NCBI GenBank assembly: GCA_965153455.1
Contig: OZ234503.1
Coordinates: 12,405,118 to 12,469,117, forward strand
DNA: 64,000 nucleotides
Origin: Sphagnum compactum
Lineage: Eukaryota; Bryophyta; Sphagnopsida; Sphagnales
Direction: 5' to 3'
Part shown: positions 11,102-22,615 of the stretch, one piece after another
How positions within the stretch are numbered: position 1 is the stretch's first letter
Layout: the number at the start of each line of letters is the position of its first letter
Notes under the pieces: generated by a model
Database searches by the model: none
The model's input: only the letters and a program-made list of their open reading frames with translations
Told to the model about the DNA's origin: nothing
Translations under genes and position numbers: made by a program

Positions 11102-13126
11102 TGCACTGAGAACTGCATTTCCCCCACACAACAGAAGCCTTTTGTCAAGGAGCTGGCAAGGAAACTCATCCATGAGGTAGGTCAAGAATTTGACCCCAAC
11201 AAATAAGTTAAGTATAGGAGAAGGTCCTGCTATGGGGCCCTTATGGATTTGAGATCCTCCAGACCAATAAGCTGAGGGAGGTTGAAAATTCGGAAGGCCC
11301 CAATAGCGGAGCCTTCCCATACGTAAAGCAATGGTATTTTTTTTCTTGTTTATTTTGAAGCGACTAATTGTAAACCTGGATCTTTTGAAATTGGAAAGGC
11401 CCAATATAAGTTGTACTGGGTCTTTCAAATTTCCAAAGATCCAATAAAACAAAGGTAAATCATAGATAAGTCAGAGAAAGTCAAACAGGACACATTCAGG
11501 CTGGAGAGCAATCTGAAAATACAAAAGAAAAAAAGTACTAATGCTTTATGCCTTAGGCTACTTCCTCTTTGGTTTAAAGTTGTTTTGCCTTAGATGTTAG
11601 GCATGTATTACAATATATTAACATTTTTTGGAGCGGAACATCCTACCATGCTTGTATTCAAAAGCCAATATCAGCCTAACACAATTCAATTTAAGTTAAT
11701 ATGAATGAGCTTCAGCTTTTTCTTCATGTTTGAGGGTTTCTCCTTGAGGAATGTCCATTGTCTATGGACTTTGGAGTCTCATTCTTGATGATTTTGTCAA
11801 TTGGATAATGCTGGGCATTGATCTAATAGGTAGTACATAGCAGAGGAGAGTAACTTACTCAGGGCAATTACACCCCCAAAAAAACTCAACATGCCCACAT
11901 TGTTTGATACGTAGCTACTAGCTAGTTAGTAACGACCCTGCGACCTGGTAGGCTCGTTTTAGGTGTTTCTTTCTCTAGTCGTCCCCTGCCCTCCACACTA
12001 ACCAACCCTCACAAAAAGCACACAGAGATTCCAAGCTTTTTGGCCCTTTGTCTTGCATTTGGAGATGCCACCAATTGAAACTTGTAAATTCAGGTACCTT
12101 CTCTTCAGACACCATGGTTCTTCACCCCAAACACAGTTGGATATTTGTTGTTCTCAATGTGTTCTCACCAAGTTCACAATGTGTTCCCATCAAGTTCCCA
12201 CTGGAATCTTAAAATTTTTGCCATGTTCCCTGAAGCACCTCACTTTGTCACAATGCTTTGCTTAGCTTTATGTTCTTGGAACCTATAGAGGTGCACGAAC
12301 ATTGGGACTTATATTTGGAGTGAATACTTTTTATATTGGAGCAACTCCAAAGTTTATGAACTTTTTTTTATCACAGGCCAATGAAAGAGACTCATCGAAA
12401 AAGAATTCTGAACTTGGAAGGCCACCCCAACTAATTAGTCTAATATGGATCACACTAATGTAACGTATTCTCCCAAAACAAGATCGGGAATTTTGGTTGG
12501 ACCTATGTAGGACCACATAGGTCTTTAAATTTCTTGTTGGGGTTCAGTAGCCATCCCATCAGTTCTTTTTTGAATGGGGGGTTGGGGAGGGTGGGAGGAG
12601 AGGGGTCCGTCGTCACTTGTAAGTTATTACAGGCCCTCATTTTCCTGCGAAACAACTTGCAATCATGAATGATGAAAAGCTGAATTCACTTGGAATTTAC
12701 CAAAGGTGTGTATGGTCAATTCCGAGCAAAATAGGTGTCTCTCACCCAAAGACAACTCGACAACTCATTCTTTGTTTTTCAAAGTGAAAAAACAATTGCC
12801 TTTACCCCGGAAGGAAGGATCAGATAATCACAGTAGCCGAGAAATCATGAAGAGGTCTTTCATTTTCACCATGGCCCTGAGCAAAACCTAATTACATTAT
12901 TGTGTTAATAAGTAACATAACAAATCAATTAATAAAAGAAAAAGCACCAATCCAGAAGGGAAAGGGAGAGGAACACAAAGAGAGGACCAAAGTTGAAAGC
13001 CGAGACAACAGCCAAAAGCAAAAAGGAGGAAATAATTTGCTAGGTCCATAATTTGCATAATTTGCAGCAATGTTGTAATGACAGGATATTTTGATAGCCA
13101 TCCTACATGTACATAATAATATGTGT
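11102..13126. other. Intergenic DNA, no gene supported
   Basis: Open frames are short and unrelated to any family I know. A GC-richer patch at 11110-11320 contains an imperfect palindromic pair, 'ggggcccttatgg' and 'ggccccaatagcggagcc'. I see nothing else. Confidence 0.5.
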
Positions 13127-13345
13127 ATTTTAATACCTTGGCTGCTTTGGCATAAACTATATTGTTTCTAGAAATGCTGAAATTTATTTTTTTTACTTTT
13201 CTCAAAGAGCAATTTTTTGTGAAGGAAAATGATTTTTTCTGGAATATTTGAGAATATTTTATTATTTGAAATGAAAATTTGAAAATTAATTAATTCTTTG
13301 ACAAGCATGTGCTGAAAGGTGGGTGCCCTCGTACTATGGTATATA
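13127..13345 (+). mobile_element. MITE, family G, copy 3
   Basis: It runs from TACCTTGGCTGCTTTGGCA to a degraded CTCGTACTATGG and shares the AATTAATTAATT core and 'TGTGAAGGAAAAT' block with 3575-3778. A (TA)n tract abuts its right end. Confidence 0.6.
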
Positions 13346-13849
13346 TATATTATCCTTGTGAAAAAGAAAGTAGGGGAGGACTAGAAAAATGAATAGATTG
13401 GGAGGAGTGGGGGAAACTAAATCATGACCATTGTCTAGCAACCCTAATCCATATTCAAATTCTAGGTTTCATTCAACTCTAGTGACCCCCTTGACCATAG
13501 CTCGGTGTGCCAATTTTTGGGGTAAGATTTGAGCTATTAAAATGGTGTGAATGTTAATATAAAAGAGATGTTAGTTTTTGCATCCATTTTGGTAATGGGA
13601 GAGATGTTGCCCATGTGTCAAATTTATACTATTCAATGATAAGGTGTAAAATGCATCAAAGATCGGGGTCAAGTGTTTAGGGTAGATTTTTTTCACATTA
13701 CAAACCCTCTTACTTTGGGGGGTCATGTTTTCCAAGTGTTTCTCGATGAAATTGAGCATTCTATTCTAAAGGGCTATTAGTGCACTCACAAGAGCTTTGC
13801 ACTTATTGTTGAACTCCAAGCCCAAAGAAGCAAGACTATTTGTTGGTTG

Positions 13850-14045
13850 GTATGAAGGGAGCATATACCTATGTTGAGACCGATATAAAACTAGTACAAG
13901 GATCATATTACTTCATCTCCCTACCATGTTCGTAGTAATGAAAGGCTAGTATTACTTCAACTTGTACAAGATTAATAGGAAGCTTGCTAAGGATGTTAAA
14001 CCATACACAAGCCTATGGACCAAACTGACATTGGTAAATTTTCAG
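13850..14045. repeat. Dispersed repeat, family F, copy 2
   Basis: It follows the same word order as 3235-3420: 'TATGTTGAGACCGATAT-AAACTAGT', 'AAGGCTAGTATTACTTCA' and 'TTGCTAAGGATGTTA'. It is strongly diverged and non-coding. Confidence 0.35.
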
Positions 14046-15226
14046 GCCTCTTCAAAGGTTACATAAATAGTCACTTCGAGCATTTCCACCATGCATTTGG
14101 CAAACACAATCGCATTCTGAGCTTGACACGATTGTGTAGGTTGTCAATGCATAGTTGGACCTAACACATTTCCTTTCCCCCACTATGTAAGGTAGATAGA
14201 TATGGGATTGAAAAGGCATACAGCTAGTGTGTTGGTCTTTCATAATTCCCAACTCCTTTCAAGTGTGCTCCAATCCAAAATTACTCAATAGACTTTCTCT
14301 TTAGATTTTCATTGTGGCTACAAATCTCTCTGAACTTTCACCTACACACCTTTCTTTATGCTTTGTAGTATGTCCTCTCTTTGTGCTTTTAGTTGCACAC
14401 CTCTATGGATTGGTCAGGAGCTTGAGTGACAACAATGAAGATGAGCTCCAATGCAACATGAATGGAATAGATAGGTATGGAATTGAAAAGGCATTCTAAC
14501 CATTTTTTTTTCGCGTGCAAAAACAAGCAACAAAGCTAATGTTCCTCCTTGGGGGAAAAGAATCTTCCTCTTCTTGTTGGTTGCCAAAGTCTTGGATGCT
14601 CGTATTGTTGCCATGGATCATGTTCTCGAAGTGCATTGAGATACAAAACAATGCTTGCAAAATGATTTAATGGTGTTGAATTTCATCATGATATCAAGCC
14701 TGCAAAGGCATTTCTTCCTGACCCCAACAATACTTATGACGGATGGATGCAACAATGGGGGTGATTGCCTGCTCAAAACAGACGCAGCTCCTGCAAGTTA
14801 TTGGTGAGGGGCATGTCCTGCAAATGATGGAGATGCTCTGACATGGGAACTTTTAGGGTCTTTAGAAAGTTAGTTAAAAGAGTCCAAATGTACAATCAGG
14901 TCAGAGCACCTAGTGCAGCTTGGGGTACAAAATTGCATTTCTCCCTCAGTCTAGTATTCTAGATCCAGCAATGAAGCACAAAAGGTGTGAAGTCATAGGT
15001 TAAATGCAGATGATTCATGACTCATATACTGTTTTCCACACACAAAAAATTATCATTTTTTTGGGGCTAAAATTTGTATAACAAAATCAAGGATGCCTAA
15101 TTTTTAAGCTTGCCTGCTTTGTGCTTTGCTCCTCACTCAAATCTGACCACTTTTTTAATACAAGAAGAAGAGATGATATGATGATGATATCATATTACCT
15201 ATCATCTTGCTGATGCCATTGGCAAA
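14046..15226. other. Intergenic DNA, no gene supported
   Basis: A phrase at 14190-14225 ('tagatatgggattgaaaaggcata') recurs at 14470-14497, so this stretch may hold a diverged duplication with a period of about 280 bases. A GGAGATGCTCT word at 14828 may be a relic MITE end. No coding signature is seen. Confidence 0.4.
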
Positions 15227-15237
15227 AAGTGGGACTG

Positions 15238-15443
15238 GAAAGGACTTTTAGCTACTCTAGTGGCTAAGGGGTAAGGCTGCACAGCCAGGCTGTTGGGAGT
15301 TCAAATTCCCAACTGTAGACACACCCTTTTCGTCATGCTCTGTGAGGACACTAAGCTACTACCCAGATGGTTAGGGTTTAGGCTGTTGCCAGAGTTATCA
15401 ATACCCAACACACACACAAAAAGAAAAAAAGAAAAAGAAAAAG
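15238..15443 (+). mobile_element. tRNA-derived SINE, dimer-like, with target-site duplication
   Basis: The element is flanked by an exact 11-base direct repeat, AAGTGGGACTG (15227-15237 and 15444-15454). Near its start lies a box-A-like 'TGGCTAAGGGGTAAGG', then a T-arm-like hairpin (GTTGGGA 15292-15298, loop GTTCAAAT, TCCCAAC 15307-15313) carrying the box-B motif GTTCAAAT. A second, weaker tRNA-like unit follows (about 15350-15410, 'GATGGTTAGGGTTTAGGCTG' then 'AGTTATCAATACCCAAC'). It ends in (CA)n and an A/G-rich tail. Internal Pol III boxes, an A-rich tail and a target duplication are what LINE-driven SINEs show. The partner LINE is not in the window. Confidence 0.75.
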
Positions 15444-15739
15444 AAGTGGGACTGAACTTGGCTAGGAATATTCAATGAAATGAGTGATTATAATCTATGA
15501 TTTGAAAAAGCCCAGATTCTTTTTTCTTTTCTAAAGGAGAGAGTGATTGATAGCTGACAAATGCTCCAAGGTTGTTTTCCCCCAATTTGTTCTCTGTAAA
15601 TTCCATTACACTTACTGAAGTCTAATGTTCCCAATAACTTGCGTACGTTCTTTTTTATACCTTCCGTTTGTTCCCTGCATTAATCACTCATGTTCAATAC
15701 AATTTTCCAAAAAAACTCAAAAAAAAAAAATGGTGCGGC

Positions 15740-16053
15740 TACAATTGACATCATGTTGGGAAAAAAATTGCACAAAATGAAATTTGAACATCCTCATATG
15801 TGTCCTGGAGTATATACCTTTTAAATAGCATGAAACTGAGTTTGGATTTCAAATGGGCCAATAAAAGAAAATGACAACTTTTAATTGGCTAATCATAATG
15901 ATTGGCTCGAGTGATGGCATTTAAATAGTCTCACACTTTAAAGTATCCAACTTTTCATGCTTATGGGTAAGGATGGGGAAATAATTAACATTTAATATTG
16001 TATGTGATATATATTGGTAGAAGCCCAAATAAAAGGTGTGGGTGGAGATGCTC
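15740..16053. mobile_element. Harbinger-type MITE relative of family A
   Basis: The right end GTGGAGATGCTCTTAAT is the family-A terminal repeat followed by a TTA. The interior aligns with 9430-9560 ('AAAAGAAAATGA', 'AATCATAATGATTGGCTCGAGTGATGGCATT', then 'GGATGGGGAA-TAATTAACA'). The left end is indistinct. Confidence 0.45.
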
Positions 16054-16543
16054 TTAATATTATTGAGAAGCTCTTCCTTCAACAAACCTGGTCTACAGTG
16101 GGGGTTGGTTCTATTGTAGGAATTGTATAGGTGTACTTGTGCAATTGACATCTTAACACCCATATAACATAATGGAGGGCAATCCAACAAATGCCCAACG
16201 TATGGTTCAAGCAACAATGAGAGTGAATCTAGTGCATGGGAGTATGCGCCCTTTCTCACTTGTAAAGGGAGTCCTTTCAATTGGCCAAGATCTAAAGCAT
16301 AGAGAGTAGTGGTCCATCCTTGATGATTTGGAGGAAGAGATTCTCATTGCTATTTCTTTTTGCACCACAAAAAGTCAGTCATCATGGAGGGACAAAACAT
16401 TTCTAGGTGGGATTGTAAGACACAGTCATTCCATACACGTAGAGCACTCCAAGAGATTTCTTAATGTACTTCAATGGCACCTTATCCATGAATATTCCTT
16501 GGAGGAAAAAAAGGGAAAAATGGAGATATCTTATGCCTGCGTA
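16054..16543. other. Intergenic DNA, no gene supported
   Basis: Short open frames only, such as an 85-codon frame at 16328-16585 that runs into the next MITE. No domain or motif is recognised. Confidence 0.45.
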
Positions 16544-16906
16544 GAGCATCTCCAGCGGTGCTCAGTATGTGATCCTGCACAGTAAAATTGAATGAAGAAA
16601 ATCCAACCTATGCTGGTTTGACTCAGGATAATGGTTTTGGTCCGCATAAGTGCACACGTTGCTGGTAAAAGGCGCAGCAGCGCTCCACACCTGCAGAAAA
16701 GAGTGTAATAAATATGAAACTAATTGCTGCTGAGTGTTTCTGATTGGTCCATCATAATGATTCGTCCAGGTGGTTTGCTATTAGTTGTCCCCCACCTATT
16801 TGCTGTCCCGGTTTCAGTTTCATGGGTGGGGTTGCAAAAGGGTACACACCTAAACTAAGGTGTGAAAATTTGTTCGCAGGGTCACAGAGTATGGCTGGAG
16901 ATGCTC
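16544..16906 (+). mobile_element. PIF/Harbinger-like MITE, family A, copy 1
   Basis: The 363-bp element runs from GAGCATCTCCAGC to GCTGGAGATGCTC and is followed by TTA. It shares its whole length with 34186-34552 in the same orientation and with 36443-36821 and 39912-40239 in the opposite one. Common blocks are 'GTGCTCAGTATGTGA', 'AGTGTAATAAAT' and 'GATTGGTCCATCATAATGATT'. Terminal repeats of this kind with TTA/TAA duplications are typical of Tourist/PIF-Harbinger MITEs. The superfamily is inferred, since no transposase is present. Confidence 0.75.
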
Positions 16907-16909
16907 TTA

Positions 16910-17130
16910 GAGGTGTAAGATCCTTCCAGCTTTTAAGGAACGGATGTAAAAACTCGACCCCTCTTACACCTGGAGACCTATGTATGTTTAGGTTCATGAT
17001 AACATTTGTCTTGTGCTTTACCATGGGTAAAGCTCATTCACAATGTGTGGACATTCCCAAAATGTGGAGCCGGACCTCCTTGTCGTAGACCCCTTATTTT
17101 GAGAATGTCCCCACTTAGGTACCTTACCTT
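16910..17130 (+). repeat. Composite repeat, family N plus MITE B, copy 1
   Basis: The left half ('CTCTTACACCTGG', 'TTCATGATAACATTTGTCTTGTGCTTTA') matches 55255-55330 and the inverse of 55666-55705. The right half (17028-17129) is a family-B MITE inserted at the same place as in those copies. The composite therefore seems to have spread as one unit. Confidence 0.5.
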
Positions 17131-17515
17131 ACATGTAACTTTGATTTTTTTGTCCAGTGGTATCTTATTTCAAGGAGAGGGAAGAAAGAATCTTCTTTTC
17201 ATACTTGCTCCATTCTATATGCCACAACAAATGATTGAGTTGATAAGCTTATTCCAAATTTATGAATGAAATGTCGTATACCATACATGATACATGGGGT
17301 CTATACTTGGGGTGGGTACACCCAACAACTTTATTCAATATTAATGCATATGCGAATCATGAGAAGGTGCTCATTTCAATTCATGCTTTTATGTCATACG
17401 ACATTTGATACTAGCTGAACTTGCTGGTGTGGCTGGATTCCTCATCCTACATTGATGCCTATCACCTAATCTCAAAGGTGGGCTATGTATGGTTGGAATG
17501 TTGGAGCATGCATAC

Positions 17516-17553
17516 TTGCACACACACGCACACACACACACACATATATATAA
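17516..17553. repeat. (CA)n(TA)n microsatellite
   Basis: An imperfect run of CA dinucleotides grades into TA dinucleotides. It is of no evident function. Confidence 0.85.
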
Positions 17554-17787
17554 TGGTAAGATAACCTTTCAAAAGAGATGTGGAACATTGAAAACCATTT
17601 GGTGATCATTATATATCCATTTCACCTCTTTGTAAAGCATTAGGCCAAATTTCCTAGTGTAGCTAGAGGCTATGTTGCAAAGCATAAAAGCCCAGTGTCA
17701 TTTTTTCACTTTTTTCCTGTGATACAGCCAAGGAATCACCCCAACTCAAAAGTAAGTTTTTTTTTTTGGGCCTGTGTGCTTTATGCC

Positions 17788-17893
17788 AGGTAATTCCCTC
17801 GGAGCAAGGAGTTCCCAAAACAACTGCCCTCAGCTCTTGCCTCAAGGGTGGTTATTTCTGGAACTCCCTGCTCCGAGGAGCATTACCCTACAC
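17788..17893. mobile_element. Palindromic MITE, B-like variant
   Basis: The ends are GGTAATTCCCTCGGAGCA and TGCTCCGAGGAGCATTACC, followed by CTACAC. GGAGTTCC near the left end pairs with GGAACTCC near the right. It is related in size and design to 33458-33567 (GGTAAGGCCC/GGGCCTTACC). Confidence 0.5.
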
Positions 17894-17982
17894 GCAAATG
17901 CCATGCTTAGAATTTAAAAGTGTGGACCATGCAGTTATTGAATGGTAATAGGATCCTCTCATATGTTAGGTATTGTCTTCTC

Positions 17983-18910
17983 TCATAAAACAAAAAGGGG
18001 CAAGGCATAATACATATAGTTTGCATTCACACACCAAATCCAATGTTTGTTGCTAGTGCCTTCGGAGCCAGAACTCAACAAAACATATGAACAAGCAGCA
18101 CAAAAGCACAAACCATAGTCAAAAGTAGGAGAAAAACTGCACTTGATGCTACAAGTCACCACAATGTATTTAAGCAAAATGTAAAGAAACTCAAGAGTTT
18201 TTCTAGTGTATGTGGATGGTGCCATATCTTTAGTAAAAATTCTGGCCCAATACAGGATGGCACTTAACAAGGCTCTGCTCAAGTTGATGAACCTTTTGCA
18301 ATAAGGTGCCTCTTCTCCTCTCAAATGAATTAAAGATATCTGTCTCATGTGGGGCCCTAATTCCCAGAACAGCCCCTCTCTGGGTCCTAGCCCTACACTT
18401 TTCCACACCCACCTAAAGAAACCAATCCAAGCAATGTATGGGTATTTTTGGGTTATGCCACCTGGGTGGTGGACAACCCTTACCCTACTATGGCAAAGGA
18501 AAAAAGTGGGCTCCTCAATGGAATTGAGTATATGGCCTCTCAACCACCTCCCATTTGCCCTTGCAAGTAAAAGAGCACTTTGCAGCCAACTCTTTGTTGG
18601 AATCTGGAGTAGAGAACCAATGGTGGTGAAAGCTCGTTTGTGTGGGAGGTTTTGTTTACTCTTTTGTTTCATTCAAGCCTTGCCCACAAGTGTTCTCCCA
18701 TTCCTCAAGGTTTAAACATCCAATGGCCATCCCCACACAGAAAAGTGACATACTAGAGGCAGATTTTGCATGGACACAGGTAGTGGGTGTGGTTGGAAAA
18801 TGCTCGGGCTGACATTCAAGGTGTTTGGCAATATCTAGCAAGACCTGTTCGGGTGGCACCATTTTACTTATGGTATTATAGGCTATACACCAAGGCCAAG
18901 ATGAAGCCAA
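17983..18910 (-). other. Unidentified minus-strand open frames (229 and 84 codons)
   Basis: A 229-codon frame (18672-17983) and an overlapping 84-codon frame (18910-18656) lie on the minus strand. I recognise no domain, motif or family in either. Two other frames are open on the plus strand over part of the stretch (18347-18715), which weakens the coding claim. A relic of the family-L hairpin lies inside at about 18352-18400. The frames could be remains of a transposon gene, or chance openings in a GC-richer patch. Confidence 0.2.
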
Positions 18911-19514
18911 GTAATTTGTGAGCTCAAAAATTGTGCTGAGATCTTGGTTCCAACTTCTTGTAGTATGTATATATTAAACCATCTACAACTCACAAGTTCC
19001 TATGGAATTGTCATTACATTTTTACATTTTGAAAGGACTAAAGGCACCAAGATCTAGGCCAAATCCTTCCTATTTCATTCACTACAACATCCTTAGCAAT
19101 AGGACAAAAAATTATGGTTTGTTTTTAGGGTGATTTCCCGTTGTGAATAGAAGATGGCATGTTCTAGGTGAGTCAATATTATACACTGCCAGGTGGGTAC
19201 CAAACCCTAGTTTAAAACTAACCTGGTTCTTATACAAATTTCAGCCAAAGAATTGGCTGGGTATCACTAAAGGTGCAACTTGAGCTGATTCCTGGGTTTT
19301 GGGATATCAAATTTTAGATACCTTCTTCATTAAGAATTGATTTTTTTAAATTAAAATTTTGATATTTAGTACGTTATATGAACAATCTTCAAGTTTGCTT
19401 CTCAAGGGTTTAGGAATAGGGAGTTTAAGGTTAGTTAGGGTTTAGGGTCTTAAGATAGAGACAAGGTTTAGGGTTAAGGAAGTGTCACTTCTTTCACATG
19501 GGAAATAAGATTAT
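18911..19514. other. Intergenic DNA with telomere-like words
   Basis: Around 19405-19475 the words TTAGGG and TTTAGGG recur four times in degenerate surroundings ('GTTAGGGTTTAGGG', 'GGTTTAGGGTTAAGG'). This resembles a decayed interstitial telomeric tract of the Arabidopsis type. Otherwise nothing is seen. Confidence 0.4.
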
Positions 19515-19860
19515 ATGTGTATTTGTTATTGTCCATTGTGTTTCTTGTTTTTCAAGTATGTTTTTTGATGTTCATCATGTTGTTTACTATTTTTGTTGTT
19601 ATTGTCGTTCATTATGTTGTTGGTGTGCCTCATGTTGTTGCAAGTCTTCATTATGTTGTTAGTGTTGATCGTTTGTTGGTGCTTGTCATGTTGATGCAAA
19701 TGCTTGTGTGTTGTTAGTTCTTGTTGTATTCCTAGTGCTTGTCGTGTTCTTACAAGTGTTCATCATCTTTGTCAACTTTATCAAATATTGTCACTGTTAT
19801 TTACTGCATTGTTGTTAATGTTCATCATGTTATTTTCACCCTTTCTATGGGTGGTATTAT
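19515..19860 (+). repeat. Degenerate GTTGTT-rich minisatellite
   Basis: The stretch is built from imperfect units of about 25 bases around 'TTCATCATGTTGTT' and 'GTTGTTAGTGTT'. The G/T strand bias is strong and there are almost no A-rich words. The short hydrophobic open frames here (such as 66 codons at 19517-19717) are products of the repeat, not genes. A similar array lies at 62630-63075. Confidence 0.6.
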
Positions 19861-20282
19861 TCATACCCTTGCATTGTTTTATAGGTTGAAATGTCATTGA
19901 AAGCAGAAGGTTATTAATTGTTGAAAAACATTTGCCCATATAGTTTGTTGAGAGTACTTAGTGTCACTAAAACATGAAAAATCAACATTGTTTACACTTG
20001 TTGTGGCTACTATTAATGTGACCACACCCTAAGCTAAGATAAAGTCACCAAATATGCACAAAAAATTTCCAAAAAAATTTGAAACACGAAATAAATAGAA
20101 AAAACCTAAAGGTGTAATCAAAATAACACATCCCACTCCAAGCATAACCAATATTTATTTTTACATGTTTTGAAGTGGTAAACTAATTAGTTAATGTTGA
20201 AAATGTGTGAAATGTTTGAAATATAACATCACAATACATTTCAAATGAATACAATAAGTATGAAGTGCCTGAAAACACTTAT

Positions 20283-21102
20283 TGTCGCAACCCCACTTTG
20301 GCCAAGTGTGGGGGTGAAGCCCAACACTTGGAAAAGTTGGAGGTTTGGAGTCCTCCGGGACTCCCGAATGATCAGAGCGCTACAGCAAGGCCCAAAACAC
20401 CTCGCATTGGGGTGTTCTTGGTGTCATTGGAAAGGTCTTGAAACGTAGATATTGAAAATGGCCTCGCATTGGCCATTCGGACATCTGCAGCCCAAGTTAT
20501 GGGCAAAAGAAGGGCCGGGAGTCAAACTGACAGTTTGACTCCCGACCACTAAAAGTCAGGAATCGATCCTTTCCCCGACGTCGTCTCAGGGAGTGCACAT
20601 GGCGTTGTAAAGATCTCAACGAGGGCTACAACTTTGATTCAGACCTCGTCGCGATCGGACTCCGGAGCAGGGAGTTATGACCGTTCAAAGTTCTGGGAGT
20701 CCCGTCGGGACAGTTCCGGGACTCCATTTCGGGAGTCCCAAGAATTTGTGCCATTTGGATGTAGGCTCCGTGGCGAGTTGTAGAGAATACTATAAGGGGG
20801 AAGGTGGTGGCTTCCCCCGAATCCGGGCCGTGATGAGTCTTGTGTGTCCAAGTGCCTGTGGCTTGTCCCAACACCCAAGGGTGTCCCGAATGCTAAACTA
20901 ACCTCCCGTGGTTGGTTTTTGGATGCAGATTCACACAAGCTAAGTTAGTCCCTCGTCCTAGTCTAATCCTGGGACTTCCAACTCGACCCTCTACCCCTTT
21001 CTAGAGTTGGAAGTCGGGAGCGTGCCCTTTGGTCCCAACTTTTCGCAACTTCACATTGGTGAACCCTCAAGTGGGTTCACCCCGGGACCAAGGAGCGCGT
21101 CA
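20283..21102 (+). mobile_element. Solo LTR of an LTR retrotransposon, copy 1
   Basis: The 820-bp unit starts TGTCGCAACC and ends GCGCGTCA, the TG...CA ends expected of an LTR. It is flanked by an exact 5-bp duplication, CTTAT (20278-20282 and 21103-21107). It matches 47335-48101 in inverse orientation over most of its length. It is markedly more GC-rich than its surroundings. A TATA-like ACTATAAGGGG lies at about 20789-20799 and is conserved in the other copy, so U3 lies to its left and R/U5 to its right. U3 holds a near-perfect palindrome (about 20517-20544, GGGAGTCAAACTG/CAGTTTGACTCCC) and several GGGACTCC/GGAGTCCC words. No internal region or second LTR adjoins, so this is a solo LTR left by LTR-LTR recombination. 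Confidence 0.88.
20789..20799 (+). promoter_or_regulatory. LTR TATA box
   Basis: ACTATAAGGGG is followed by AAGGTGGTGGCTTC, and the same arrangement (TATACTATAAAGGGGAAGG) is present in the inverted LTR at about 47636-47653. Conservation between two independently inserted LTRs supports it as the core Pol II promoter. Activity is inferred. Confidence 0.6.
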
Positions 21103-21107
21103 CTTAT

Positions 21108-22615
21108 TAGGGCTACAACCAATGCTTGAAAACACAGTTTAGACATTGAAACCAATGTAAATTTGAGAAACAAATCAATCAATCAATCTCAATCTATCAT
21201 ATTAGTTTTTCAAAAATCACTATGGACTAAACAAATTCAAGATTAAAAGAATAGGTATGAGTCTTAAAACATAAAGTCATACCTCAAACTAGAGTTGAAC
21301 TTAGTATTGGGAAGGGATTAGCTTTATATTTGTTCAGGTCCTACTATGTCAATTAAAGGTTCCATACATGCTAAATTAAATGATTTTTTTGTTAATTATA
21401 AAAATCTTAATATATTTTTAATGACCTATGTTAGGGTAGGTTATGAAATGTCATTCATGACACATACATTACCATGACCAAATAATCCCAATGTGCATGA
21501 TGAAAACCATAACAAATTATGACAAATACATGCATAAACCTAAGTTCAACCACACAATGATAATCTAAAACAAGGCAATGTAATATGCTAAAGAATATTC
21601 AAATAAAATTTTATACAAATGTGAAATACATGGACAAATTGGGGAATGGTGCATATCAACCTTTTGTTTATAGTGAAATTTCATCAAAACAAGCCAAATA
21701 AAAAATTGACATGATTTTAAGGGTTTCAATCACGAAATTTTTTATATTGGGTTTTCCATGTGTAGCCAAAACTATAAGTGATGATTAAAAAAATAATATT
21801 TCATTTATGGCTTATACCTAAATTTGGCAAAATATTCTTGAGATAATTACCATTTTTTCTAGATCTTCCTATGGATGATTGCCATTTTGGTTTTATAAAA
21901 TAATTCTTAAAATAAACAATAATCCATATATGAGAACACATTGGGGAATTATTAAAATTAAAAGTGTTTCAAGGAATAGAACGTAAGGTTTGAACTTTGG
22001 ATACCAACATGTGATTATATTAAGGCATTCATGATATTAAACCAAGTGGTGGTATATGGTATGGTAAGCATTATGAAGGATTCAAAAATAATTTTGCTAC
22101 CTCCTTCAAAAGGAAGCACATGTTAATCATCTCAAGAAATTTCATCTTTCTACAATTTGTTTTTAAATAGATATTTCTTTTAATCTTCATGTTATTATTA
22201 AAGTAACAAATATTATGGATAAAAAATGAATATAATATCTTTACATGATGAAAAGAGGTTAATCAATTTCTTGAACCATCCTTGATCTCTAATCAATCTT
22301 GGTTGTCTTGTTTGTGTTAAAATTTTAGGACTTATGTTCTATGAATGTAGACATTAAAACTTTATTATTATTACACAAAGAAAGTCCTCCCAACCATAGA
22401 AAACACACAAATTCTTTTCACCCTTGAGCTCTTGTATCCAACATCAATTCTAAATACCACTATAATGAATGAAGTAAAATTTATTATCTTAAATAAGGTT
22501 TCTCATTCATTATACTTTCACTAAACCAACTAGGTTTCCCATTTGTTATACCCTCATTAAACCTAAACTAGGTTTTAAATCACGTTTTTTTGTCTTGCTT
22601 TTACATGTCCATGGG
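21108..22615. other. AT-rich intergenic DNA
   Basis: No gene and no sharply bounded element is seen. It may include untranslated or LTR portions of the adjacent copia remnant, but I cannot identify an LTR pair. Confidence 0.45.

Noticed and set aside
11110-11206. A short histone-like or host-exon peptide ('KPFVKELARKLIHEV') after the Helitron
   Set aside because: The resemblance to any known family is too short and needs gaps, and no flanking exon continues it.
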